Of a stretch of DNA of 64,000 nucleotides, positions 51,924-60,748 are shown one piece after another. Under the pieces are notes generated by a model. It searched no databases. It was not told where the DNA came from and worked only from the letters and a program-made list of their open reading frames with translations. The stretch spans positions 372,001 through 436,000 of the forward strand of contig NZ_JAUSUI010000002.1 in the NCBI RefSeq assembly GCF_030813495.1, read 5' to 3'. Position numbers and translations under genes: made by a program. Each line of letters opens with the position of its first letter. Positions within the stretch are counted from its first letter, which is position 1. This stretch comes from Ancylobacter polymorphus (lineage in GTDB: Bacteria > Pseudomonadota > Alphaproteobacteria > Rhizobiales > Xanthobacteraceae).

Positions 51924-51947
51924 GCCCGTGTCGTGCAGGACGGGCTC
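51922..51947 (+). terminator. Hairpin overlapping the stop of the PLP-enzyme gene
   Basis: Arms GAGCCCGT (51922-51929) and ACGGGCTC (51940-51947), 10-nt loop. A second GTGTCG / CGACAC pair extends around it. The remaining 51948-52113 shows no gene. Confidence 0.55.
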
Positions 51948-52113
51948 GCCATGCGACACGTACGGCACGGCTCTCTTCTTCAACCAATCGGGCACTTGGG
52001 GCGAAGATAAGCCGCGTATTCCGCGGGCGGACGTGGAACGCGATGCCTGCGGCGCCGGTGGTCGCGGGCCAAAGCCTTCAAAGGGCATCAAATCCGGGCG
52101 ACGGCTCGGAAGA

Positions 52114-55100
52114 TCAGGCCGCCGCATGAGGGGCGGCCGGCTTGCCCCGCATCCGTTCCAGCACCGTGAAGAAGGCGGGGACGAACAGCACGGCGAGCCC
52201 GGTGGAGGCGAGCATGCCGCTGACCACGGCAATGCCGAGCGACACGCGCGCGCCGGCGCCCGCCCCGGAGGCGAAGGCCAGCGGCAGCATGCCGAAGATG
52301 AAGGCGAAGGAGGTCATCAGGATCGGCCGGAAACGCAGGCGGGACGCCTCGACGGCGGCTTGCGCGATGTCCATCCCTTCCATGCGTTTCTCGCGCGCGT
52401 ATTCCACGATGAGAATGGCGTTCTTGGCCGCCAGCGCGATGAGCAGCACGATGCCGATCTGCGTGTAGAGGTCGTTCGGCAGGCCGGTGATCTCCAGCGC
52501 CGCCACCGTGCCGAGCAGGGTGAGCGGCACGGCGAGGATGACCGCCAGCGGCTGCAACCAGCTTTCATATTGGCCGGACAGCACGAAATAGACCAGCACC
52601 AGTGCCACGGCGAAAACGAAGTAGATCTGGTTGCCGACGAGGCGTTCCTGATAGGACATGCCGGTCCATGCCGCCCCCATGGAGGCAGGCAGCGCATAGG
52701 CGGCGACCTGATCCATCAGGCTCATCGCCTCGCCGGAGGAGAAGCCGGTGGCCGGGCTGCCGGTCACCTGCGCCGCCGGGTAGAGGTTGTAGAGGGTGAT
52801 CAGCGGCGGGCCGGCATCGTCGACGAAATGGGCGACCTGGCCGAGCGGCACCATCTCGCCCCCTGCGCCCTTCACTTTGAGATTCAGTATGTCGGCCGGC
52901 TGCAGGCGGAACGGCGCGTCCGCCTGCACATAGACCTGGAACACCATGTTGAAGCGGGTGAACTGGTTCACATAGGACGAGCCGACATAGGCTTCGAGCG
53001 CCGAGAACACCTGGCCGACCGTCAAACCGTAGGTTTCGGCCTTCACACGGTCCACGTCCAGTCGCAGCTGCTTGACCGCGCCGCGGAAATTCGTGCCGAC
53101 ATGGGACAGGGCGGTTTGGGTGCCGGCGGCGTCAACCACGTCATTGGCGGCGTTCTGCAGGGCGGTGAAGTCCGAGGTGCCGTCCTTCATCTCCACCATC
53201 AGGGTGAAGCCAGAGGAATTGCCGATTCCCTGGATGGGAGGCGGCATCATCACCATGACCTCGGCGGTGCCGAGATTGTCGAGCGCCGCGCGGACCCTGG
53301 CGCCGATGCCGGCGGCGCTGAGCGCGTTGGTCGTGCGCTCGCTCCAGTCCTTTAGCACCACATAGAGCATGCCGGTGCTGTAGAGCGTGGCGTTATTGTC
53401 GAGCGGGGAAATGCCGGAGACGCCGATTACGCTGTCTATGCCATCGAGCGAGCGGATCTTCTCGACCGCGGTGGCCACCACCGCCTCGGTGCGGGCAGCG
53501 GAGGCGGAGTCCGGCAGGTTCAGGCTGACGATGAAATAGCCCTGGTCCTCGCTCGGCAGGAAGGCGGTCGGCACCTGCGTCAGCCCATAGAAGGCAAGCC
53601 CGATGAGGCCGAGCCCGACGAGGCTGGTGAGCAACGCGCCGCGCACCAGCCGCCGCACGAGAGCGACATAGACCGCCTCGGCGCGGTCATAGACGGTGTT
53701 GAAAGCGCGGTAGACCACATTGCGCTGCGCCGGCGGCGTCGAGGGGCGCAGCCACAGCGCGCATTGGGTCGGCTTCAGAGTCATGGCGTTAACCGCCGAA
53801 ATCAGCGCCGTGGCGGCGATGACCAGCGCGAATTGCTGGTACATCTTGCCGGTCAGACCGGACATCATCGCCGCCGGCAGGAACACCGCCATCAGCACCA
53901 GCGTGATGCCGATGATCGGGCCGGTCAGTTCCGACATCGCCTTGATCGCGGCGTCGCGGCTGGAGAGCCCCGCCTCCATGTGGCGCGACACGCCCTCGAC
54001 GATGACGATGGCGTCGTCCACCACGATGCCGATCGCCAGGACGAGGGCGAACAGGCTGGTGGTGTTGACGGTGTAGCCGAGCAGATACATGGCGGCGAAG
54101 GCGCCGACGATGGTCACCGGCACGGTGGTCGCGGGCACCAGCATCGCCCGCCAGTCCTGCAGGAAGATGAGGATGACGGCGAGCACCAGCAGCGCGGCGA
54201 TGACCAGCGTCTCGTACACCTCGTCGACCGAGGCGGTGACGAATTTCGTGCTGTCGAAGGAGACCTTGTAGTCGAGCCCCTGCGGGAAAGCGGCGGCCAG
54301 CTCCTTCATCTTCGCGTTCACCTCCTCCGCGACGGTGAGGGCGTTGGCGCCGGTGAGCTGCGAAATGGCGATGGCGGCGGAAGGCTTGCCGTCCAGCGTC
54401 GCGGTGTGACCATAGGTGGCGGCGCCAAGTTCGACGCGGCCGACATCGCCGATGCGTACCAGCCGCCCGCCGCCCTCATCCGCGGCCTTGACGACGATGC
54501 GCTCGAAATCCGCCGCCTCGCTGAAACGGCCGGTGACATTGATGACGTACTGGAAATTCACCGAGGCCGGCGTGGGCGGTGCCGCGACCATGCCGGCCGT
54601 GACCTGCGTGCTCTGCTGCTGGATGGCGGTGGAAACATCCGCCGGCGTCAGGCCGTAGGTCTGAAGGCGCTCGGGATCGAGCCAGATCCGCATCGCGTAG
54701 CTGCCGGAGCCGAGCACGGTGACGGAGCCGACGCCCGGCAGCCGCGCCAGTTCGTTCTCAAGGCTGATGGCGGCGTAGTTGGCGAGGAACAGATTGTCGT
54801 AGCGCCCGTCCTGGGAATAGAGATTCACGAATTGCAGGATCGAGGTCGACTTCTTCTGGACGTTGAGCCCCTGCGTCGACACCGCGCTCGGCAGCTGCGC
54901 CGTGGCGAGCGACACCCGGTTCTGCACCAGCACCTGCGCCATGTCAGGATCGGTGCCGATGTCGAAGGTGATGACCAGCGAATAGGAGCCGTCATTGCCG
55001 CTGGTCGACTGCATGTAGATCATGCCCTCGACGCCGTTGACCTGCTGCTCGATCGGCAGCGCCACCGTGTCCATCACCGTGCGCGCGCTGGCGCCGGGAT

Positions 55101-55248
55101 AGGTGGCCGTGACCGAGACGGTCGGCGGCACCACATCGGGATATTGCGAGATCGGCAGGCTGGTGAGCGCCAGCGCGCCGAGGAGCACGATCAGCAGGGC
55201 CAGGGTGTTGGAGAGCACCGGCCGTTCGATGAAGAAGCGCGAGAGCAT
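52114..55248 (-). CDS. RND efflux pump inner-membrane transporter, HAE1 (AcrB/MexB) type
   Basis: 1044 aa, the normal length. N-terminus FFIERPVLSNTLALLIVLLG, porter region LPISQYPDVVPPTVSVTATY and GASARTVMDTVALPIEQQVN, proton-relay TM4 segment LVLAIGIVVDDAIVIVEGVS with the paired Asp residues, and C-terminal AAKNAILIVEYAREKRMEGM. Proton-driven export of hydrophobic drugs, solvents or metabolites. The adaptor gene lies 24 bp upstream; no outer-membrane channel or TetR gene is in the window. Confidence 0.95.
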   Translation of the reverse strand: MLSRFFIERPVLSNTLALLIVLLGALALTSLPISQYPDVVPPTVSVTATYPGASARTVMDTVALPIEQQVNGVEGMIYMQSTSGNDGSYSLVITFDIGTDPDMAQVLVQNRVSLATAQLPSAVSTQGLNVQKKSTSILQFVNLYSQDGRYDNLFLANYAAISLENELARLPGVGSVTVLGSGSYAMRIWLDPERLQTYGLTPADVSTAIQQQSTQVTAGMVAAPPTPASVNFQYVINVTGRFSEAADFERIVVKAADEGGGRLVRIGDVGRVELGAATYGHTATLDGKPSAAIAISQLTGANALTVAEEVNAKMKELAAAFPQGLDYKVSFDSTKFVTASVDEVYETLVIAALLVLAVILIFLQDWRAMLVPATTVPVTIVGAFAAMYLLGYTVNTTSLFALVLAIGIVVDDAIVIVEGVSRHMEAGLSSRDAAIKAMSELTGPIIGITLVLMAVFLPAAMMSGLTGKMYQQFALVIAATALISAVNAMTLKPTQCALWLRPSTPPAQRNVVYRAFNTVYDRAEAVYVALVRRLVRGALLTSLVGLGLIGLAFYGLTQVPTAFLPSEDQGYFIVSLNLPDSASAARTEAVVATAVEKIRSLDGIDSVIGVSGISPLDNNATLYSTGMLYVVLKDWSERTTNALSAAGIGARVRAALDNLGTAEVMVMMPPPIQGIGNSSGFTLMVEMKDGTSDFTALQNAANDVVDAAGTQTALSHVGTNFRGAVKQLRLDVDRVKAETYGLTVGQVFSALEAYVGSSYVNQFTRFNMVFQVYVQADAPFRLQPADILNLKVKGAGGEMVPLGQVAHFVDDAGPPLITLYNLYPAAQVTGSPATGFSSGEAMSLMDQVAAYALPASMGAAWTGMSYQERLVGNQIYFVFAVALVLVYFVLSGQYESWLQPLAVILAVPLTLLGTVAALEITGLPNDLYTQIGIVLLIALAAKNAILIVEYAREKRMEGMDIAQAAVEASRLRFRPILMTSFAFIFGMLPLAFASGAGAGARVSLGIAVVSGMLASTGLAVLFVPAFFTVLERMRGKPAAPHAAA

Positions 55249-55272
55249 GGGGCCGCCTCGGAACTGCCGGTG

Positions 55273-56499
55273 TCAGGGAGACGGGGTGCCGCCTGCGGAG
55301 GTGGACGCGGCGTCGGCCTTGGGCAGCGCCGCCATGGTGCCGGCTACGGGATCGACGCTTTTGCCCGCCACGGCCCGCTGCAGCGAGCCGATGACCACCT
55401 TGTCGCCGGCGTTCAATCCCTTGGTGACGACGCGCAGCTGCCCCTCGACCGGGCCTGTGGTGACGGAGCGCTGCTCCACCACATTGTCGGCGCCGACCAC
55501 CATCACATAGCTTCCGGTCTGGTTGGACTGCACCGCCGTGTCATCCACCAGAAGCGCGCTGTCGATCTTGCCGATCGCCACCCGCACCCGCACGAACTGG
55601 CCCGGTATCAGCTCCACTTTTGAATTTGGCAGCGCCGCCCGCATCTGCAGCGTTCCGGTGGCGCCGTCGAGCTGCGGGGCCATGTAGTCGATCACACCCG
55701 CGTAATCATAGCTCGCCGCACCGGGCAGCCCGATCTCGACCGGCGGCTGGATCTTGCTCTCGCGGACATCGCGCAGGCTTTTGCCCTGCGCCGCCAGCGC
55801 ATCGCGCATGGCGATCTGCTGCTGCTCGCTCATGTTGAAATAGACATGCAGCGGGTCGACGCGCAGGATCGTCGCGAGCCGGGTGGGGCCGGAGGAGCCG
55901 ACCAGTGTGCCGACATCGGCGAGATGGCGGGTCACCACCCCGTCGAAGGGCGCGCGCAGTGTGGTGTAGCTCAGCGTCAGCCGGGCGAGGGCGAGGCTGG
56001 CTTCGTCCGCCGCCACCTGTCCCTTGGCGGCGTCGAGCGCGGCGCGCGCGTCGTCGACGCTGCGCTGGCTCGACACCTGCTTTGCGCCGAGATCGGACTG
56101 GCGGTCGAATTCGGTCTGCGCATTGGCCGCCTTGGCCTGGGCGATGGTAAGCTCGGCTTCCTGCAGCGCCACCTGGTCGCGGTACTGGTCCGGCTCGATC
56201 TCGAACACGATGCGGTCCTTGCGCACCGCCTCGCCATCGGCATAGCCGATGGTTTTCAGATAGCCCTCGACGCGGGCGTCGAGATTGACCTCCTGCGAGG
56301 GAGCGGTCTTGCCGGTGAATTCGGCGTAGAGCGTCACCGGCGCGACCGTGGGCGACGCCACCGTCACCTTTGCCAGCGGGGGGACGGCGAAGGTGTTCGG
56401 CTCGTTGCAGCCTGCCAGCAGCAGCGCCGCGCCAAAGGTGCAGGTCAGCATCCCCGTCCGGGTCCAGCCCGTGATTGAATGACCATCGCTTGCAGGCAT
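55273..56499 (-). CDS. RND efflux periplasmic adaptor lipoprotein (MFP, AcrA-like)
   Basis: 408 aa. Lipobox LLLAGC places the lipidated Cys at 31. ATG at 56499 is supported by AAGGAG 9 bp upstream; an internal ATG at 56451 would shorten the signal. Domains: lipoyl/hairpin (VNLDARVEGYLKTIGYADGE, TLSYTTLRAPFDGVVTRHLA), beta-barrel, membrane-proximal region. Links the transporter to an outer-membrane channel encoded elsewhere. Confidence 0.93.
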   Translation of the reverse strand: MPASDGHSITGWTRTGMLTCTFGAALLLAGCNEPNTFAVPPLAKVTVASPTVAPVTLYAEFTGKTAPSQEVNLDARVEGYLKTIGYADGEAVRKDRIVFEIEPDQYRDQVALQEAELTIAQAKAANAQTEFDRQSDLGAKQVSSQRSVDDARAALDAAKGQVAADEASLALARLTLSYTTLRAPFDGVVTRHLADVGTLVGSSGPTRLATILRVDPLHVYFNMSEQQQIAMRDALAAQGKSLRDVRESKIQPPVEIGLPGAASYDYAGVIDYMAPQLDGATGTLQMRAALPNSKVELIPGQFVRVRVAIGKIDSALLVDDTAVQSNQTGSYVMVVGADNVVEQRSVTTGPVEGQLRVVTKGLNAGDKVVIGSLQRAVAGKSVDPVAGTMAALPKADAASTSAGGTPSP

Positions 56500-56893
56500 G
56501 CCGCCACACTCCTTCCACGGCCCTGCCACGCAAGGTCTGCATCCGCGCCGGGCGGAGGACTATGGATTCCTGTCGCGACAATACCAAGATACCGAGTTTC
56601 ACGTATGGCGCTCTCAGGCATCGGCGCCCGTCCGCCGCGACAGCAGGACCGCCACCGGCATTGGCATGAGGCTTGGGCCGTTGACTCATGGAGCGAGGCC
56701 GCTCCTTCCCGACATTGCCGGTCGTCTTGTGCTCACAGTCCCTGCCGCAAGGTCGCAACGGAGTGATGCAACAGCACCTGACCCACCGGGAGAAACGTCA
56801 CTCTCAATGGCGCGTGCGCTGATCTAGGATATAACTACATAAATATGTCTTTATGTCTGTTGACGCAGCAGGCTCCTGCCTGCATCTTGGTCC
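56500..56893. other. Intergenic region upstream of the efflux operon and the metE riboswitch
   Basis: Divergent promoter region of about 390 bp. No convincing gene. The stretch 56822-56870 is AT-richer (TATAACTACATAAATATG and TTTATGTCTGTTGACGC) and is the probable promoter of the riboswitch transcript. A similar ATGTC...GTTGACGC string precedes the second riboswitch near 63921-63940. Confidence 0.5.
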
Positions 56894-57082
56894 CTGTCAT
56901 GGTTCTGCGGCGTCGCTTGCGTCGCAGCTAAGAGGGAAGCCGGTGAGCCTTTGGCGAGGCCGGCGCTGCCCCCGCAACTGTAAGCGGCGAGCCTGTCGTC
57001 CAATCAGCGTCACTGAAGCGCAAGCTTCGGGAAGGCCGGACGAAAAGGCGGCGACCCGCGAGCCAGGAGACCTGCCCTGACA
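56894..57082 (+). promoter_or_regulatory. Cobalamin (adenosylcobalamin) riboswitch upstream of metE
   Basis: All diagnostic segments are in order: GAGGGAAGCCGGTGAGCC, the CCCCCGCAACTGTAAGCGG core, GTCACTGAAGC with GGGAAGGCCGGACGAAAAGG, and the B12 box GCCAGGAGACCTGCC at 57062-57076. Binding of B12 should lower expression of the B12-independent methionine synthase downstream. The boundaries are approximate to about 10 nt. Confidence 0.95.
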
Positions 57083-57205
57083 ACATAATCGTCCCTGGGC
57101 GGGGTGTCCCGGTGGTGCGTTCGCGCGTCCGCCGGTGCCTTGCACCCGTGGCAGCGCCTCGCGTCCGCTCGGCCTTTGCCCCCAATCCTGATTGGGGTTA
57201 GCCGA
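57083..57205 (+). repeat. Riboswitch expression platform, leader copy 1 (metE)
   Basis: Leader between aptamer and start codon, near-duplicate of the minus-strand leader at 63623-63745. It ends with the hairpin CCCCAAT-CCTG-ATTGGGG (57180-57197), 8 bp before the ATG. ATTGGGG includes the only G-rich stretch that could act as a ribosome-binding site, so the hairpin can hide it; this suggests translational control. Confidence 0.7.
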
Positions 57206-59569
57206 ATGAACTTCCCTTATTCCGCCGGCACGGTGCCGGTTTCCACCCTTGGCACGCCGCGCATCGGTCCGCGCCGCGAACTCAAGAGCGCGCTTGAGAC
57301 CTACTGGGCCGGCAAGAGCGATGCGCCGGCATTGCTGGAGGCGGCCGCGCGCCTGCGCGCCGCAAATTGGGCCCGGCAGAAGTCGCTGGGCGTCAGCAAC
57401 ATCCCGTCCAACGATTTTTCGCTCTACGACCACGTGCTCGACACGGCGGTGATGGTGGGGGCGATCCCGCCCGCCTATGGCTGGTCCGGCGGGCCGGTGC
57501 CGCTCGACATCTATTTCGCCATGGCGCGCGGCAGTCAGAGCGCGGAGACGACGTGCGCGCATGGCCACGCGCATCCGCATGGCAGCGGCGTTCCAGCGCT
57601 TGAGATGACCAAATGGTTCGACACCAATTATCACTATATGGTGCCGGAATTCTCGCCGGGGCAGCGCTTCTCGCTCACCTCCACCAAGCCGATGGACGAG
57701 TACCGCGAGGCCAAGGCGCTGGGCTATGAGACGCGCCCCGTGCTGCTCGGCCCCGTGACCTTTCTCAAGCTCGGCAAGGCGACAGAGCCGGGGCTCGACC
57801 CGCTCAGCCTGCTCGGCGATCTGCTCCCGGTCTATGTCGAGGTGCTGCGCCGGCTCTCCGCCCATGGCGCGGAATGGGTGCAGATCGACGAGCCCTGCCT
57901 CGTCACCGATCTCGACGAGGCGGCCCGTGCGGCGCTCCGCGAGGCATATGGCTTTTTCGCCCATGCGCTGCCGAAGCTGAAGATCATGCTCACGGCCTAT
58001 TTCGGCCGGCTGGGCGACACTCTCGACACGGCGCTGGCGTTGCCCGTCGCCGGGCTGCATCTCGACCTGGTGCGGGCCCCCGAGCAATTGCGCGAGGTGG
58101 CGGACAAGGCGCGGGCGGGGCTCGTGCTCTCGCTCGGCGTCATTGACGGGCGCAATGTCTGGCGCGCCAATCTGCCTGGCCTGCTCGACACGCTCGAACC
58201 TTTCGTGCGCAAGCGCGGTACGGATCATGTCGAGATCGCGCCCTCATGCTCGCTGCTGCACGTGCCGATCGACCTTGAACAGGAGACCGGCCTCGATCCT
58301 GATGTGAAGAGCTGGCTCGCCTTTGCCGTGCAGAAGATGGACGAGCTGGTCACGCTCGGCACCGCGCTGGCCGGCGGCCGCGAGGTGGTGCTGGGCAAGC
58401 TGATGGAATCCGGCGCGGCGGCCGAGGCCCGCAGAGTGTCGCCCAAGGTGCATGATGGGCGGGTTGCCGCCCGGCTCGCCGCCGTCACGCCTGATATGAC
58501 CCGGCGGTCGCGCCCCTTCGCCGCCCGCGCCGAGCTTCAGCGGGGCCGCCTGCGCCTCCCGCTGTTTCCGACCACCACGATCGGCTCCTTCCCGCAGACG
58601 CCGGAGGTGCGCAAGGCGCGCGCCGCCCTTGGCAAGGGTGAACTCAGCGATGCCGGCTATGACGCCTTCCTGAAGGAGGAGACGGCCCGCACCCTTCGCT
58701 GGCAGGAGGAGATCGGGCTCGATGTGCTCGTACATGGCGAGTTCGAGCGCAACGACATGGTGCAGTATTTCGGCGAGCAGCTTTGCGGCTTTGCCTTCAC
58801 CCGGCATGGCTGGGTGCAGAGCTACGGCTCGCGCTATGTCCGCCCGCCGATCCTGTTCGGCGACGTGGCGCGGCCCGCGCCGATGACGGTCGAGTGGTGG
58901 CGCTTTGCGCAAAGCTGCACCGACAAGCCGGTGAAGGGCATGCTGACCGGCCCGGTGACGATCCTCAACTGGTCCTTCGTGCGCGACGACCTGCCCCGCA
59001 GCACGGTGAGCCGGCAAATCGCCCTCGCCATCCGCGACGAGGTGACCGACCTCGAAGCGGCCGGTGCGAAAATGATCCAGATCGACGAGGCGGCGATCCG
59101 CGAGGGCCTACCGCTGCGCCGCGCCGATTGGGATGCCTATCTCGACTGGGCGGTGGCGAGCTTCCGGCTGTGCGCCTCCGGGGTGCGGGACGAGACGCAG
59201 ATCCACACCCATATGTGCTATTCGGAGTTCAACGACATCATCGCCGCCATCGCCGCCATGGATGCCGACGTGATCTCCATCGAGACATCGCGCTCGAAGA
59301 TGGAACTGCTCGACGCCTTCGTCGACTATCGCTACCCCAACGAGATCGGGCCGGGGGTCTACGACATCCACTCGCCGCGCGTGCCGGCGGTCGAGGAGAT
59401 GGTCGAGCTCCTGGAGCGGGCGACGCAGCGGCTCGCCGCGGCGCAGATCTGGGTCAATCCCGATTGCGGTCTGAAGACGCGGCAATGGGCTGAGGTGCGT
59501 CCGGCGCTCATCAACATGGTGGCGGCGGCGCACCGCCTGCGCGGTCATCTCGCGCGGGCGGCGGAATGA
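57206..59569 (+). CDS. metE: Cobalamin-independent methionine synthase
   Basis: 787 aa, full length. Transfers the methyl group of methyltetrahydropteroyl-triglutamate to homocysteine. The C-terminal catalytic barrel begins FPTTTIGSFPQT. Zinc ligands appear in HTHMCYSEF (His, Cys), a Glu in VISIETSRSKME, and Cys in WVNPDCGLKTR. Start ATG at 57206 (M-N-F-P-Y); frames from 57104 only translate the leader. The internal CAHGHAHPHGSG loop near residue 120 is His-rich and unusual. Controlled by the riboswitch just upstream. Confidence 0.96.
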   Translation: MNFPYSAGTVPVSTLGTPRIGPRRELKSALETYWAGKSDAPALLEAAARLRAANWARQKSLGVSNIPSNDFSLYDHVLDTAVMVGAIPPAYGWSGGPVPLDIYFAMARGSQSAETTCAHGHAHPHGSGVPALEMTKWFDTNYHYMVPEFSPGQRFSLTSTKPMDEYREAKALGYETRPVLLGPVTFLKLGKATEPGLDPLSLLGDLLPVYVEVLRRLSAHGAEWVQIDEPCLVTDLDEAARAALREAYGFFAHALPKLKIMLTAYFGRLGDTLDTALALPVAGLHLDLVRAPEQLREVADKARAGLVLSLGVIDGRNVWRANLPGLLDTLEPFVRKRGTDHVEIAPSCSLLHVPIDLEQETGLDPDVKSWLAFAVQKMDELVTLGTALAGGREVVLGKLMESGAAAEARRVSPKVHDGRVAARLAAVTPDMTRRSRPFAARAELQRGRLRLPLFPTTTIGSFPQTPEVRKARAALGKGELSDAGYDAFLKEETARTLRWQEEIGLDVLVHGEFERNDMVQYFGEQLCGFAFTRHGWVQSYGSRYVRPPILFGDVARPAPMTVEWWRFAQSCTDKPVKGMLTGPVTILNWSFVRDDLPRSTVSRQIALAIRDEVTDLEAAGAKMIQIDEAAIREGLPLRRADWDAYLDWAVASFRLCASGVRDETQIHTHMCYSEFNDIIAAIAAMDADVISIETSRSKMELLDAFVDYRYPNEIGPGVYDIHSPRVPAVEEMVELLERATQRLAAAQIWVNPDCGLKTRQWAEVRPALINMVAAAHRLRGHLARAAE

Positions 59570-59575
59570 TCCTTG

Positions 59576-59601
59576 GGGCCGCCGCCTCGGGGCGGCGGCC
59601 C
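59576..59601. terminator. Bidirectional terminator between metE and nrdB
   Basis: Perfect 11-bp arms GGGCCGCCGCC / GGCGGCGGCCC with TCGG loop, in the 40-bp gap between two convergent genes. Followed by TTCTCTCGT on the plus strand. Confidence 0.8.
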
Positions 59602-59609
59602 TTCTCTCG

Positions 59610-60725
59610 TCAATCCCAGGTCAGCGCGCCGCCGTTCTGGTATTCAATGACGCGTGTCTCGAAGAAGTTCTTTTCCTTCTTGAGATCCATCGCCTCGCTC
59701 ATCCACGGGAACGGGTTGTCCGCCTCGGCGAAGACAGATGCGAGCCCGAGCTGGGCGCAGCGGCGGTTGGCGATGAAGTGCATGTATTGCTCGCACAGGC
59801 CGGCGTTCAGCCCGAGAAAGCCGCGCGGCATGGTGTCCCGGCCATAGGCGGCTTCCAGTTCCGCCGCGTCCTTCAGCATGGAGCGCACCTCGTCCTGGAA
59901 GGCGGGCGTCCAGAGGTGCGGGTTTTCGTGTCTGATCTGGTTGATCACGTCGATGCCGAAATTGAGGTGAATGCTCTCGTCGCGCAGGATGTACTGGTAC
60001 TGCTCGGCGATGCCGACCATCTTGTTGCGCCGGCCGAGCGAGAGGATCTGCGCGAAGCCGGTGTAGAACCACATGCCCTCGAACACGACATAGAAGGCGA
60101 CGAGATCGCGCAGGAACTGCTGGTCGGCCTCGGGCGTGCCGGTCTGGAACGCGGGGTCATCGAGACGTTGCGTATGCTTCAGCGCCCAGGCGGCCTTGTC
60201 GGTGATCGAGGGCACCTCGCGGTACATGTTGAACAGCTCGCCCTCATCGAGACCGAGACTCTCCACGATGTACTGGAAGGTGTGGGTGTGCACCGCCTCT
60301 TCGAAAGCCTGACGCAGCAGATATTGCCGGCATTCCGGGTTGGTGAGGTGGCGGTAGATGGCGAGCACGATATTGTTCGCCACCAGCGATTCCGCGGCGG
60401 CGAAGAAGCCGAGATTGCGCTTCAGCATGCGCCGCTCGTCCTCGGTGAGGCCATCGCGCGACTTCCACAGCGCGATGTCGGCCTGCATGGAGACTTCGGT
60501 CGGCATCCAGTGATTGTTGCAGCCGGAGAGGTACTTCTCCCATGCCCATTTGTACTTGAGCGGCAGGAGCTGGTTCACGTCGGCGCGGGCATTGATCATC
60601 CGCTTCTCATCCACCGTGACCCGGGCGGCGCCGCGCGCGATGGCGCCGAGACCGGTGGCGTCGCTGGCGGGCGGCGCGAAGGCGGGGTGAAGCGGGGCAG
60701 GCTTTGTGTCGGACCAGTCGAGCAT
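59610..60725 (-). CDS. nrdB: Class I ribonucleotide reductase beta subunit, class Ic-like (Phe at radical site)
   Basis: 371 aa. Di-metal ligands by alignment: E112 ([12 protein letters not shown]), E143 and H146 ([10 protein letters not shown]), E216 (VVFEGMWF), E250 and H253 ([10 protein letters not shown]). The residue four after His146, Tyr122 in E. coli, is Phe150, and the first ligand is Glu instead of Asp; both are features of class Ic (Mn/Fe) enzymes such as Chlamydia NrdB. The C-terminal tail keeps a Tyr (IEYQNGG). ATG at 60725 has AAGGAG 8 bp upstream; a GTG at 60752 overlapping the nrdA stop is a weaker option. Supplies the oxidant for NrdA. Confidence 0.93.
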   Translation of the reverse strand: MLDWSDTKPAPLHPAFAPPASDATGLGAIARGAARVTVDEKRMINARADVNQLLPLKYKWAWEKYLSGCNNHWMPTEVSMQADIALWKSRDGLTEDERRMLKRNLGFFAAAESLVANNIVLAIYRHLTNPECRQYLLRQAFEEAVHTHTFQYIVESLGLDEGELFNMYREVPSITDKAAWALKHTQRLDDPAFQTGTPEADQQFLRDLVAFYVVFEGMWFYTGFAQILSLGRRNKMVGIAEQYQYILRDESIHLNFGIDVINQIRHENPHLWTPAFQDEVRSMLKDAAELEAAYGRDTMPRGFLGLNAGLCEQYMHFIANRRCAQLGLASVFAEADNPFPWMSEAMDLKKEKNFFETRVIEYQNGGALTWD

Positions 60726-60748
60726 GTGCGTGTCTCCTTCTTCGCTGC

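Noticed and set aside
56897-58228. 443-codon minus-strand frame across the metE riboswitch
   Set aside because: It is antisense to metE and the conserved B12 aptamer, with no recognisable domain.
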